A stretch of DNA of 64,000 bases, from the NCBI GenBank assembly GCA_032871835.1, contig CM065296.1, positions 118,368,146 through 118,432,145 on the forward strand, given 5' to 3'. The position numbers and the translations under genes were made by a program. This stretch comes from Dipteronia dyeriana (Eukaryota; Streptophyta; Magnoliopsida; Sapindales; Sapindaceae). The notes under the pieces are model-generated. The model ran no database searches and was not told the origin of the DNA. It was given only the letters and a program-made list of their open reading frames with translations. This document shows, one piece after another, positions 50,101-61,799 of the stretch (the first letter of the stretch is position 1; every line of letters begins with the position of its first letter).

Positions 50101-50554
50101 CAATTTGGAGGTCTAACCAGGCACTCATTTTAGACATTCTTTTGCGCCATTGTCTGGGGGCCACTTCATCGAAGTTAAACCACGGACCGTTGGTAGGTTT
50201 TGGGGTCTGAGCAGTGTTTCTTTGGGTTCGGTCAGGTCGGTCAGTGGGTGTGGGCCTGGGTATTTCTGTGGTTTCTGACTCGGATGATGTACTCATGGCC
50301 TGGGTAGATGGTTGAGGGTCAGGTTGGGTTGAGGGCTGGGGGTCGGCTCTTGTAGCCATGAAAACATGGGACAGGTCATCAGGGTCTGAGCCATTAGAGG
50401 TATCTGGTGTATAGTCAGAATGGTAAGTTTCCCAAGAAGAAGTAGAAGAGGGTTCTGAGGAATCTGTGTCTGAAGAGGACAGGTCTGGGGGCAAATGGTG
50501 ATGGGGAGACGTGTAAAAAGCTTGTTTGCGGTGATTTGGGGGAGGGTAATATTG
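47099..50554 (-). pseudogene. Viral coat/zinc knuckle, protease, RT and RNase H polyprotein part
   Basis: An open frame of more than 1,130 codons. The capsid-like domain (NGPWFNFDEVAPRQWRKRM) is followed by a basic stretch and CCHC knuckle CFACGQEGHFAKQC (about 49370-49412), a Ser/Asp-rich linker, aspartic protease AYFDTGAHSSMM (DTG near 49055), reverse transcriptase (KKRLVIDYKPLN, DLKGAFWQIGIHP, and YIDDILLF near 48112-48124) and RNase H (LILQSDASDHFWGAIL, near 47656-47690). The last ten or so codons (after HLPVY) are host DNA reading TAA at 47099. The opening ATG of the long frame is not the natural start: the same frame continues upstream past a TAA at 50555-50557. Confidence 0.88.
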
Positions 50555-51475
50555 TTATTTTTCCTTCTTTTTGTGGGATTTCTTCTCTTTGCTCGACCAG
50601 GGTTTATCTGTAGGTAACGGTGGGTATTTCCGGAAGAGGTCTCCGGTTGACTTGAAAAACTGTGAGTGGTCAGGAGGACGTAATGGAGGAGGTGGTGTTT
50701 GTGTTGGGAAAACTATAGCTGGGGAATAAGGATGGGGGCTGGGAATGTAAGGGGAGGTTGCAAAGTGGTCTCTAGTTATTTGGTCCAACTGGTCTTTTAG
50801 TCTCCTAATTTCCCTTTCTTTGTTATCAAACTCAGGGCCGAAGTAACCTTGGCTAATGTACTGATGGAGTTCAGTGTCCAGCCTTGTAACTTTAGCCTGC
50901 AATTCTGTGTACATATGTCGCAATGTGGAATCCAAGTGTTGGAGGTGATTGTCTTGCTGTGAGACTTGGTGCGAGACCTTGTCTATCTTTTGATCGATAG
51001 AGTGGAGGACTCTGTTTTGGACAGAAGCATTTCGGGTGTGCCAGTTGAGGACTTGTTCAGCCTGTGAAGGCTGTTTGTGTGATCCGTCAGGTTGGACTTC
51101 CGCAGACTGGATAAAGGGCCGGGTATACAGATTTCTGTCAGGATTTGATGATGATTCGAGAGGAGGAAAATCCTTGTCATAGCTGGAGGCCATGTAACAT
51201 GGGATTGGCTCAGGAACCATTTGTTGTTTATGGAGCAGTCCTTCTTGTTCAAGAATCTGGAGAGCTCTTTCATATATGGGAAGAGGCCTGTTCTTTATTG
51301 TTTTGAGGCCGATCCAAGAACTGTGGGGGTCTTCAGGTCTCCTGTATGAAGTAACAGATTTACAGGATTTTTTCTCCTGTTTGTAGCAGGACCTGCATTC
51401 ACAATCCGCATCACACATGTCTGGGTCAACGTCCCAGATGAAATGTCCGTTGATTTTGTCAGTAGACATCTTCAT
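47126..51475 (-). mobile_element. Endogenous caulimovirid (florendovirus-like) copy 2, truncated both ends
   Basis: Clearly the same virus type as copy 1: coat-protein region, zinc knuckle, protease, reverse transcriptase and RNase H in one minus-strand frame. It lacks the movement protein (starts at the Cys-rich patch near 51475) and the second ORF and promoter region (ends at 47126). Only one in-frame stop interrupts about 1,450 codons, so it is much better preserved than copy 1. It lies inside fold-back DNA, not in a TA tract. Confidence 0.85.
50555..51475 (-). pseudogene. Viral coat-protein N-terminal region, copy 2
   Basis: Same frame as the downstream polyprotein, separated by one TAA (50555-50557). 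It contains GHFIWDVDPDMCDADCECRS, then a coiled coil (KVSHQVSQQDNHLQHLDSTL; REIRRLKDQLDQITRDH) and Pro-rich text. It is open where copy 1 has a frameshift. The open frame extends to 51520 into flanking DNA. Confidence 0.8.
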
Positions 51476-51539
51476 CAACACCAGTACACCACCCACGGCC
51501 CACCACTCCACACCCCACATATATCTCAGTCGGGAAAAT

Positions 51540-52660
51540 CAAGCACCATCTTTACTCTTTTTTTTTTCCTTTGAGATTTTCACCATCTTTATTGTTAATT
51601 TTTCTTCCTGGTCTCTTTCTTCATTGTCTTGTAATCACGACTCTCTCTAGCAAACCCGTTACCTTTGAATCCTCCATCTTCTTCTTTAATTTATCAATTT
51701 CATGGTTCAAAGTTCAAATTTGTTAAATATACTCATGGATTTGATTATTTTTTGTGTTGTTTGTGTATTTTTGCAGAGGATTTGCTTGGATCTTTCAGAA
51801 AAAGGAAAGATCTGAGACAGGTTACAGGTGACATTGAAGGAGAGAAAGAGATGGCATCAGTGTAATTTTTATTTTGCTTTTGATCGATTAAAGGGTAAAA
51901 TGACAAATAAAAAAATTTCATTAAACAAAAAATGGCTTCACGTGTTTTTGGATGAAAACTCATTCAAGAGAAGCTGAAAATTCTAGCTTCTGATGGAAGA
52001 GCTTTCAAAAACTGAAAGCACTTTTAATGGGAAATCCAAACACTTCCATAAGCTGCTTTTAGGTCCTAAAAGCCAAAAGCACCTTTCGGAAACTATCCCA
52101 AAAAGAACCGTTTTGAAAGAGTGTTTTTAGCTTTTAGGACCTAAAAGCTGCTTATATGGGTGTTTGGATGTCTCGTTGGAAGAGCTTTCTTGCAAAACTC
52201 ATTTTCTTTTAATGAAGTTTTCATATTCACCATTTTACCCTTATATCGAACAAAAGCAAAACAATAAATTACACTCCTATCCCATCTTTCTCTCCTTCAA
52301 TATGTTCTGTAGATCCATGTTCCAGAATATATATATTTTTGAAAGATTCACGCGAATCTTTTGTAAAAAACACTCAAACAACATAAAAAATAATCAAACC
52401 CATGAGTAGATTTATCAAAGCTACACTCTGTTGGCTGCGTTGTTTGTGGCTTTTGTTTCTCTGTTGGCTGTGTTGGTTTTGGGTCCTTCTTTTTGCCTCC
52501 CCTGTTTTGTTGTCTTGTGCTTTGGTTTGGCCTTCTTTAGCCTTTTATAAGATTTAATGGTTCAAAAAAGAAAGCTACACTTTGAATCATGTAATTGATG
52601 AATTAAAGAAGAAGAAAATGGATTCGAAGGTGATGGGTTTGCTAGAGAGAGATGTGTGAT
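51540..52660. repeat. Large fold-back (palindromic) DNA element
   Basis: Arm A (about 51540-52060) and arm B (about 52110-52660) are imperfect reverse complements around a centre near 52085. CAGCTTTTAGGACCT-type words lie at the centre; AATTTATCAATT and TCTCTCTAGCAAACCC occur in arm A with complements in arm B. Arm B carries a 140-bp LINE tail insertion. Non-coding. Confidence 0.75.
52431..52570 (+). mobile_element. LINE 3' tail insertion with 14-bp target duplication
   Basis: AAAGCTACACTCTG (52417-52430) and AAAGCTACACTTTG (52571-52584) flank T/G-rich DNA ending TAAGATTTAATGGTTCAAAA, the form of plant LINE 3' ends. The corresponding place in arm A of the fold-back is uninterrupted, which independently marks this as an insertion. 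Confidence 0.75.
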
Positions 52661-53224
52661 GATAAGAGAATATGAGAAATTGAGAATAAAGAGGAAACTT
52701 GCCAAAAGGAAACAAAGCAAGAACACAAAAAATCCAAAATCAGCAGAAAACAGAGCTCGAAAGAGCCAAAAAAACAGGGCAGAAAGCTCCTTTCAAACAA
52801 GCCAAAACAAACCCAATCCGGAACTCCTCTTCGAACCGAAATCGAAGACTTTCATGACCGCCAAGTCTGTCATCAAGAAGGACGAACCCAATATGGAAAA
52901 AACCAAGCCAACTCAAGAAAGGAAAACTAGAGAGTAAAGAATAAAGATGGCAAAATTTGCAGAGGAAAAAAGAAAGAAAAAAAATGGTAGGTGTTACATG
53001 TCGGCGGATGGAATGTGGAAGAGTTAAGTTTCAAATGAATTTAGGTTTAACATTTGCTTTATTTTAATCTGACTACTCAATATTTCATTTATATTAATTA
53101 CATTTATAATTTATTATTAAAAAATATGTCATTAAATTTTTATATGCTTTAGTTTATTCTAAAATTATAATTATTATCAATTATTTTAATTTAAAACACT
53201 TAAATATAAATTATTTTTACCTAT
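52585..53224 (+). other. Fold-back remainder and Lys-rich open frame of unknown origin
   Basis: A 93-codon frame at 52656-52937 begins MMIREYEKLRIKRKLAKRKQ and is rich in Lys, Asn and Ser. Its first part overlaps arm B; the rest is slightly GC-richer than the surroundings and not matched elsewhere in the window. It could be a captured host fragment or chance. The rest is AT-rich. Confidence 0.3.
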
Positions 53225-53606
53225 ATTATTTAATCAATTATTTTAATTTTAAAAAATTACATGTATTATTAGTCATTCTAATTAGGGATATTATATGTAT
53301 GTTATGACGGTAAGCTATATTAAGATGTTTCATCCAAACAGTCTTAAAATTTCTTATGGATATAGAAGCTCTTATGAAATACATTATCCAATCAATTTTC
53401 AAAAAGCTTAAGTTTCTATTTCTCTTCTTTTACCGTTAAAAGTCAAAAGTAATTTTTTTTTTAAACGAAACTAAAATGTGGCTTCTCTGAAAAGAGCTTT
53501 AAAAAATTGGAAGCACTTGGACCTGGACATTCGAATGCTCTTGTAAGCTGCTTTTAACTCTTAAAAGAGTTTTTGACTCTTCTAAAAGTCCTACCAAACT
53601 GGGCCT
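53225..53606. repeat. Right long inverted repeat of the split DNA element
   Basis: Inverted partner of 46853-47125; the outer end reads TCCTACCAAACTGGGCC. GGGCC-TGTTTGG-type ends are common in plant hAT-like and other TIR elements. No target duplication could be fixed. Confidence 0.6.
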
Positions 53607-54058
53607 ATAATGTTATAAGTGTCTTGTTTGCACTTGAAATTTTCATAACATGCCTAACTATTTATAGAAATATTAAGATGCACTGGAATTATGGGTCCAG
53701 ATTTTATTGATAATATTAGAGTTGAAATATTAATTCTGATAAGTTTATGTTTTGATATTTTTATTAATTGAAGTAAATGGTTTTTTTCTGTACATTTAAT
53801 GGAAAATAATCTTGGAAATTATTTCTAGGACCAGAAAACAGTTGATCCTCATGGAGCGTATTTATTCCAACGCCGTGTCAAAGTAGAAAAATTACAGGTT
53901 GTGTTGTGGATAACCAAGCGTATTTATTCTGATATATTGAACTATCTCAAAGTTTTTTTTATAAAAATTGTAAAATAATTCAGTATATCGAGGGAGGGGA
54001 TCACACTCAAACCCATAAGCTCGGGGTAAACCGTTAGACCAGTCTCATATTTTCTGAA
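53607..54058. other. AT-rich intergenic DNA
   Basis: No gene visible. It includes a GAGGGAGGGGATCACACTC stretch near 53990. Confidence 0.4.
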
Positions 54059-54539
54059 GGGTAAAATTCATAAATAGCCTTAAAATGATAGGGGTATTCA
54101 AAACTTAACATTTTCAATAACTTTTCTTATTTTATCCAAGATAAATGTTTCTTGGACAAGTATGCCCCTTATGCATTTCTGATGTGGCACTCAAGGAATG
54201 GTGATTCGTTTGAAATTTGAAAACAAAAATAACGTTAAAAATAAAATATAACAAATGAAATGAAATTAAAATCATTTTGACGTGTAAACTTGGAAAAGAA
54301 ACCGGTTTTCAGAGAGAAAAGAGTGTGGTGGGAGAAGATTTGATCAAGATCAGAGACGGGATTTGTTCGTTGCTGACGAACTGTTCATCAACAAAGAGTT
54401 TCGTTGTGGAGAGAGAAAGATGATGTGGGTACATGCCTTATTTGGATTAAAGATTGTTGAACTTTTGGTTTTTATTTTGTGAACAATGTTTGTGTTTTGA
54501 ATGATTGAATTTTTAGTTTAAGCTTGAAATTACCAAGAA

Positions 54540-55345
54540 TGTTTACACGCTAAACTGACTTTACAATCGAGCGTGTAAAGATAGTGGGTTAACCAACGTG
54601 TAAACATAGTACAAGTCATCATGGTTGTTAAACAACGTGTAAAGATAGTGGGGTTTGACAACTTGTAAAAATGTCCAGAATAGTTATACGCTAAAATCAC
54701 TTTACAATCTAGCGCGTAAACATTTGTACAAGTTAGCGTGTAACGTTGTTTATTCTTTGGCGTGTAAAGATTCTGGATTTTATTACACGACAAAATGAGT
54801 TTACAATTGAGCGTGTAAACACATTTTGTAGATAGATATTGTATGACTTTATCACATTTTTTTGGGACTAGATCAGTTGTTATTTTCATTGTACAACTTG
54901 TAAAGATTGTGGGTTTGATTTGTGTGAAATTGTAAATGACCCAGAATGGTTACACGCTAACATGGGTTTACAATTCAGCATGTAAACCATTTTACAAGTA
55001 AGCGTGTAACGATACTGTAATGTACATCGTGTAAAGATTTTAGGCATTATTTGTGTGAAATTGACCCAGAATCGTTACACGCTAAATGAGTTTACATTGT
55101 AACATGTAAACTCTTGTACAAGTCAGTGTGCAACGATGTTTAATGTACAACGTGTAAAGATTTTGGGTATTATTTGTGTGAACTTGGCCAAGAATCATTA
55201 CATGCTAAATGGGTTTACATTGTAGTGTGTAAACTCTTGCACAAGTCAGTGTCTAACGATGTTTAATGTACATCGTGTAAAGAATGGTTACACGCCATTG
55301 TTTAAGTGATCGTGTAAACTCTTGTGTAAGTCATTATGTAAAGAT
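54540..55345. repeat. Left subterminal repeat array of the MULE
   Basis: About six copies of a roughly 125-bp unit: GTTACACGCTAA, then GTTTACAAT, AGCGTGTAAAC, ACAAGT, GCGTGTAACGATG and CGTGTAAAGATT. TTACACGC and its complement GCGTGTAA alternate, so each unit has inverted symmetry. Confidence 0.85.
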
Positions 55346-55678
55346 TGTTAGCATGGTTTGTTTGAGATTTTTTCTGTCTATCATTATGATGTACCTAACT
55401 ATCATGGAAATATATTTTCAGGTTGTAACCGGAGGATGAAAACGTACAAAAGACTTAGAAAGAACCAGAGAATTCAGACGGCAGAGCATGAAGACTAGGC
55501 AGAGAATGTGAGCGTAGCAGAGGCTGAGAACCTACCTGAGAATGGGAATATAGCATAGACTAAGAACGTAACACAGAATGAGAATGCAGTATAGACTAGA
55601 GAGCCATCACATAGTGAAAACCTAGATCAGTATTTGTTACACCCGAGGAATACATGGGCATAGGACATAACTACAACA

Positions 55679-58600
55679 GTGCATTGCAAACTAAAATTGA
55701 TCCATCACGTTAAGGAGGTGTTGGCTAACTGCGGTGAGTTGGAAGAATTCAAGAAAAGTTGTTTCAGACATTACTTGGATCTGCCACATTACATGAGAGG
55801 TTTATTTCAAGTGCAGTACATATATAACCTATTTCTCCGCCGAATTCGGTTCCCTGGTGCCAATGATGACGAGATGTGGTTTGTATTGAGAGCACCAAGG
55901 TTAGACTCGAAAAGAGAGAGTTTTGTTTGTGCACTGGCTTGAAGTTTGGTGTATTCTCGGATATATTTTTTTAGAGATTTGTCCCGATGCAGGATGGGAT
56001 CCACATGAGATATTTTGGTGAGGACGAATATTTATTATTGGATCAACTTTTAAACAGATTCTTAAGGGGTGGGTTTGACCGGGAAGGTGATGGTTTGAAG
56101 ATGACACTTATTTTGTTTGCGAATAACATCCTATTTGGCCAAGATTACTAGAGACAAGTCACGTATTGTCTAATGCCATTAGCTGAGGACATAAAAGCTT
56201 TCAATTCGTTCCCATGGGGACATTATGTGTTCAAAATGGCATTGCACTACATCTGAATCGGTTTTAAGTTGCCGAAGCCAATGGGTCCTGCTAGAAGATA
56301 CAACCTTTTCGATTTTATTTGGGGAGTTCAGGTACTGTGACAACACTGCGAACATATTGTTATAATTATGCGTTTTCCTTTTATTGTTACATTTAACTAT
56401 TTTGGACAATGAAGGCCATCCAATCGATACGGAAGAAATTAGGTAACATATTTGCTCCTTAGTGATGCCCCCATTTAAAAAAAAATGGGAATTTGTCAAA
56501 TGAGGATCAAATATTAGTGATTCATGGTTGAAGAAAGATGCTGAAGGAAAGGTAAATATTATTTTGGTTTGTTGTCTTAATTGACTTTATTTTTCTAACT
56601 GATTGATTTGAATTGCTTGACATGCCTTTGAATTTTTCAGTTCACTGGATTAGCTACGATCTGTCCTACTCGACTGAAGGAAAAAGAAGACTACTGGTTA
56701 GGCATTGTGAATGACATGTCTGAAGATCTTTAATTTGTACCGTTGAAGGATTTTGTGAACAAAGTGGATCGAGCCCAGCCGTCATCAGAAAATCTCCAAA
56801 AGAGGAAAAAAATCTCTACATAGGTCCTGATGAACAAATTAAATGACGATGGAATGTTCGAGATGCATCACTACGTAGGGATAACATTGGGAATGACAGT
56901 GGCAGTGACAGACCTAATATGTCACCCCTATTGATGGAATCCCGTGACCCACAGTCACCTATACAGCATGGAGTGCACTCGTCAGCCTCATCCATCTTCT
57001 ACTCGACATGGTCCTCCATCTCCTATGCGTCAGCGCCAACCTCCATATCATCATCGTCGACACTCATAGAGAAGATCAAATGTGAGTGGTTTGTTTAAGT
57101 TTAATCTATGTAAAATAAGGAACATTATCATTATTATCATTTAATTTGGATTATATTTCTTAGGGATCGACCTTAACTGCAATTCCATAGCAACTACTAG
57201 ACCAATTGCGCATCATCGTACGTGAAGAGGTTCAAAATTTGATGCAATCGCTGCATGCTGAATTTACAAAGTTGTGAATTGACGTGTTACAACTGTTTTC
57301 TTTTGAGGTATGTATAATTTCTTTTTCTATTTGCTAAAATTTGGTAATATTATCCCGACATTTAAAGTTACCATTTTCCTTATGGAAGATGACCCTTCGT
57401 TTGAGCATGAAAGATGATGCAGTACACGATAACATTGATGGAGATCCTATATGTCATTTCGAGAGTGAGATGTTTGTGGACCCTATCGTGACAGTCGGCT
57501 CCTATTTACAGACAGGCCCCACCATCAAGGCAGCCCCCACCACTGAGACAACTCCCACCATCGATTTACAGACAGCCCCCACCACCGATACACCCCCCAC
57601 CACAGAGATTGCCCCCTTCATAAGTCAACCACCACTACCACGTGACATACAAACCCCTCAATCATCCTCACATCACATACATACCCATCTACCATTACCA
57701 CCATTTGACCCGACGGAAATCGCTAGAGAGCGACTGTTGTTAAAGTGGTTAAAAAGTCCATACACGAATCCCTTTAGAGCATAAAAGAAGCAGAAAGTTG
57801 TCGAGCAACATACTGCCTTTATGAAAGATACTGGCTTGCAGTTGTAAGTGTTTTTATAACTTGTTTGGTGGTATGTAATTTGACTTGTTTGCAAACATAC
57901 TAGGCGACTAATCTTAGTCACATGTTTCCACATGTAGTCGTAACATCGGCATCGACGTTTCTGTTTCACAATCTTTTTTCAGAGAATTAGAAGAACCTAC
58001 ATCATGGTTGGGCAATGAGCATGTGAATGACTACATAAATCTGCTTTGTAAGTGAAAACTAGACCTAGTCGAAGGTCGGCGATTACCACGCAAAGTAGCA
58101 GTAGTTGATGTCGCTTTCTTTGTAAGTGGATGCTATTTGACAGTTTATAGTTTTGTCCTATATTCAAAGCCCCCGCTTACATGTTCTATAACTTAATTGT
58201 AGAATTCACTGAGCAAGCTTTGGAAAATAGTTCAGCCGAATTTCCATAAAGCGCTGCCGAAACCATTCTACCCGAAATATTTTGAAGTTCCAATAGACTT
58301 GATTACATATGCTATTGGGGCAAAAACCAGCATAGGGGACACCATGGGATAGTGTTGATGACGTACGCTACTTAAGACCTGTGATTTAATACATACTGCT
58401 GTACATATTGACTGCTATTGGTAACATGTTTTAGTTCCTTACAACGTGGGAGACAACCATTGGGTATTTTGTATTGTTTGTCTCCACGATTGGGTAATTT
58501 CAATTTATGACTCAGCTGTATATAAACTGCTAGAAAACCCGATGTATAAACAACAACATGTTTTGCCTCTACGGTGCTTGTTCCCACTCATTTGTAGTGC

Positions 58601-58848
58601 GTTTGATTACTACAAAGCTAGAAAGCAGTAGCCCCAAAAGCTGAATTTTATAAAGGCTGTGAGATTGACACCCACTATATTCCCATACCAGGATGACGGT
58701 AACAGTTGTGGTGTTTTCATGCTTAAGGGCATAGAGTATGTAATGATGAACAAAGATATCAACTTCAATTTCAAACAAGATAACATCTCTGGCTTTAGAA
58801 AACAAATGGCTAGGGATATATTTGCCAACAGTTTGCCTTGTGATTAAT
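55679..58848 (+). pseudogene. DUF1985/Ulp1-type (C48) cysteine protease gene of the MULE
   Basis: The first exon region (55679-56335) matches the DUF1985 domain: ELEEFKKSCFRHYLDLPHY, QVQYIYNLFLRRIRFPG, NDDEMWFVL, then FNSFPWGHYVFKMAL, with three stops. A splice donor is likely at 56336. A Thr/Pro-rich stretch (57341-57784) links to the Ulp1 core: ELEEPTSWLGNEHVNDYINL (near 57980), the active-site His in NHWVFCIVCLHDW (near 58450), Asp in YDSAV, Gln in FPYQDDGNSCGVF and Cys in the same block (near 58710). A TAG at 58629-58631 lies between the His/Asp and Cys parts. Ulp1 enzymes remove SUMO; MULE copies are of unknown use. Frames and exact exons cannot be fixed here. Confidence 0.8.
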
Positions 58849-58959
58849 ATGTACAATATTCCATAATTTGGATAATGGATATGTTTGTGTGGATATGTTT
58901 GCATTGCAATTTGTGCTAAGTATTCATAAAAGGTCCAAGTTCATAACAATATGATTACA

Positions 58960-59370
58960 TGCCAGTTTATCAGCATGCTTACACATTCATCATGCTTACA
59001 CACCAGTTCATAAGCATGATTACACACTCAACATGATTACACGCCAATTTATAAGTCAATTTATAAGCATGATTACACGTTGCATTATGTAGCATGTAAT
59101 CATGTTTGTAGTGTAATGTGTAACAAATTTACACTGGTGCAATGTGAAAGATTATAGGATGCCACATGAGGAAACATTATACTCTTTAAAATAAGCGTGA
59201 TTACACGCTACATAATGTAACGTGTAATCAGTCACATTGGTGCACTGTGAAAGATTACACACCAATTTATAAACATGATTACACGCTGTATTATGTAGCG
59301 TGTAATCATTTTACACATTACAGAAATGTAGCGTGTAATCATGTTTACAATGTGGCGTGTGATGATGTCA
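58960..59370. repeat. Central motif array between the two MULE genes
   Basis: Repeats of GCATGATTACACGC, ATTATGTAGCGTGTAATCAT and TGTGAAAGATTACAC, both orientations. It lies between the 3' ends of the convergent genes, the opposite of a promoter position. Confidence 0.8.
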
Positions 59371-59639
59371 AGCATGGAATCATTAATATTGTTACCATAT
59401 TTATTATGTAATCAAACTGTTTCCAGTTATCTAGTAAATATATAACCGTTACATATCTATACATGATAAACCAAATCATCATATGCCAAAAAATCATCAT
59501 TGATGTAAATTACATTTTCGATAGAATACAAAGCGATATACTAATACAAAACTGTTATAATAGTTTCCAATTTTCAGAATCTAGAATATGAATTACAATT
59601 ATGGAATGATAGTAGGAATATAAATCTCTATCTTGCTCA
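59371..59639. other. Non-coding part of the MULE
   Basis: AT-rich sequence after the central array and before the transposase C-terminus; probably the transposase 3' untranslated region. Confidence 0.45.
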
Positions 59640-61700
59640 TCTGACTTTGTGGGCATGTTTGTCGGTTATGTCCTTGTTCACCACAAACCCTGCACTTATA
59701 TTGTCTCCGTGAAGGCTGACCAGATGAAGGACAATGTTGACAATTGTTCTCTACAGTTGTTCCCTTTTGAATGTATTCTTAATATTCATCGTCACGTGGA
59801 ATACACAGAGGATGTGTGGTGCATCCAGGACTAGATATGAACATACAATCTGTGCGACAATCGATGCACTTACAGACATGCCTCAAAAACCAAGTCCATG
59901 ACTCTTTATTTTCCTTATGCCTTATCCCGAAAGCAAGTGGATACCTGCTCATTTCCATCTGAACATGCTGCCATAAACAATATACCACGGAATATTCCTT
60001 TCATATGAGTGTCGTTAATAGCAATAACAGGCCTAATCGTCGACCTAAAACCACGAATACAAGCATCGTAAGAGAAGAAAGCAAATTTGAATCGTCATTC
60101 ATCATCCAACTTTAAATCAGTCACGGTGTCATGGTTCTTCCGCTCACGCATGTATAAATATGAAGGGATTCCTTGGAACGACTCGACTGCGGGTTCAAAA
60201 ACAATTGACTTTACATGATCCTTCTCTCGCCAAGCCTTCGTGTGTTGAATGTGGAGACCATAAAGTAGCTGTATCTCCGTCATTATGTCTTTCGGTTTCA
60301 ATGTTATTCCATTAACCCAAAGCTTTGGAGACACCAATTCACATATAACAGAAGAATTAGCTTGTCGAAACCGACCTTGGAAACCTTCAATGGTGCAATT
60401 GTGTTCCTTGTCAAATTTACGTAACTGCCAATACTCTCCCTCATTCATTTTCATGCATGCACTCTTAAGGAACAATTGTCATCCTTGCAAGTTGCTTGAA
60501 ATCTGGCCATACTAGATCTTTTGATTCTGAGTTCAAAATATTGCTTCAATGCCATCAAACTCGGTTCTTGTTTTAGCTCTTTTTTGGATGCAAAAATTCT
60601 ACCTTTGTACAACCGACCGTTGGTGGTAGAAGACTTAGGAATGATGATTTGAAATGAGTATTGCTTCGACCCAAGAATGCTCCATGGGCGAGGGACTACA
60701 GATGAACCCTTTTATGTTGTAGTATTGTCAACTATATCGATCATGATCACCACTAGAATGGCTATGATCAGAAGTAGCAGATTCACCTCCAACATCACCT
60801 TCACCGTCAAAGTTAGGACTATCACAATTCACCCTCTCACTATTGTCTTCTTCTTCAATAAAATCACCAAAAGTTTCATCTTCTGTAAACGGGTATTGTT
60901 CATCAAAGCTATCCAACCCATGATCAATATTGGTTTCAAATTCAGGTGGACTCGTACAATTTTCACTGTCACTGCCTATTGCACTATCGGTGTCATTTTG
61001 ATTTGATTCTTATGATGTCTCTTCATGGATTGTGGGTATTGTTAGGGTAAATTTGACACCTTGGGCAGATGACAATGACCCGCCCATTTTGTTTCTACCA
61101 CATACGGATTTTAACAGTTCATAAAAGCTTGGATTCACTGATTCAAAAGCTGATATAGGTTAGTGATGGTGAGGTGTAGGTTGGCTGCTATGTTGTTGTG
61201 TAACCGGTTCATATGTTTGGGCATATGGTGACCAGTATGTATGGGAATATGGTTGTTGTATATACTTATAATATGGATTTACAAACCTGCTAGGTAAAAT
61301 ATGGGTACATTTGGAAGAAAATTAGTTCATGAGACATTTGGGTTGGCGTTTGGGTTGTCATATTACCACTGGTAGTTGGATCTCTTCTGACGATGGTAAC
61401 ATATGCTTCATGAATTACACTTTCTTCTTGTATCAAGAATGACATATCCTTGTCGTTTTTTATGAGCACAACAGTACGTCTCCCACTCGTAGTCAAAATA
61501 GCTCTTAATTATATGTTGAAACTGGATGAATCAAACATAACAATTTCTTTTACCGTATTTATCAACCCATTGTAAGTCAAGTCACGAGGTACGAAAGCCA
61601 TTTCAGAATCCCCTTCCTCATAATTCTGGCCACACCACTGCCCACCATGCGATATAAGTAATCGCAGTTCTGCCATCAACCTGTGCATAATGGAGGACAA
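59640..61700 (-). pseudogene. MULE (mudrA-type) transposase, internally deleted
   Basis: Minus strand, from ATG 61700: LRLLISHGGQW, DSEMAFVPRDLTYNGLINTV, KEIV, then (61290-61496) IKNDKDMSFLIQEESVIHEA and YVTIVRRDP, the N-terminal domain of this MULE class; an acidic segment (60728-60916); the DNA-binding/FLYWCH-like zone (60095-60475: YWQLRKFDKEHNCTIEGF, LKPKDIMTEIQLLYGLHI, KAWREKD). After a stop at about 60098 it continues FFSYDACIRGFRSTIRPVIA then NDTHMKG, with the first catalytic Asp. A frameshift near 59985 leads to YPLAFGIRHKENKESWTWFL. The remaining catalytic residues and SWIM domain are deleted; the C-terminal zinc knuckle CRVCGEQGHNRQTC survives at about 59655-59705. Inactive. Confidence 0.82.
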
Positions 61701-61799
61701 AATTTAATATTACTTAACAAATCATTCCATGCTGGTTAAACAAAGGAAATGTTCAATGGTTAAACAAAGGAAATGTTCAATGTTAACAACCTGATAACA

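Noticed and set aside
47513..50210. Plus-strand frames across viral copy 2
   Set aside because: Shadows of the 1,131-codon minus-strand polyprotein frame.
54540..55345. Regularly spaced repeats that could suggest a CRISPR array
   Set aside because: Repeats are diverged, occur on both strands and lie in a plant MULE with eukaryotic genes; spacers are themselves repetitive.
57673..57969. Minus-strand frame opposite the Thr/Pro-rich part of the Ulp1 gene
   Set aside because: Opposite-strand shadow; the plus strand fits the MULE gene order.
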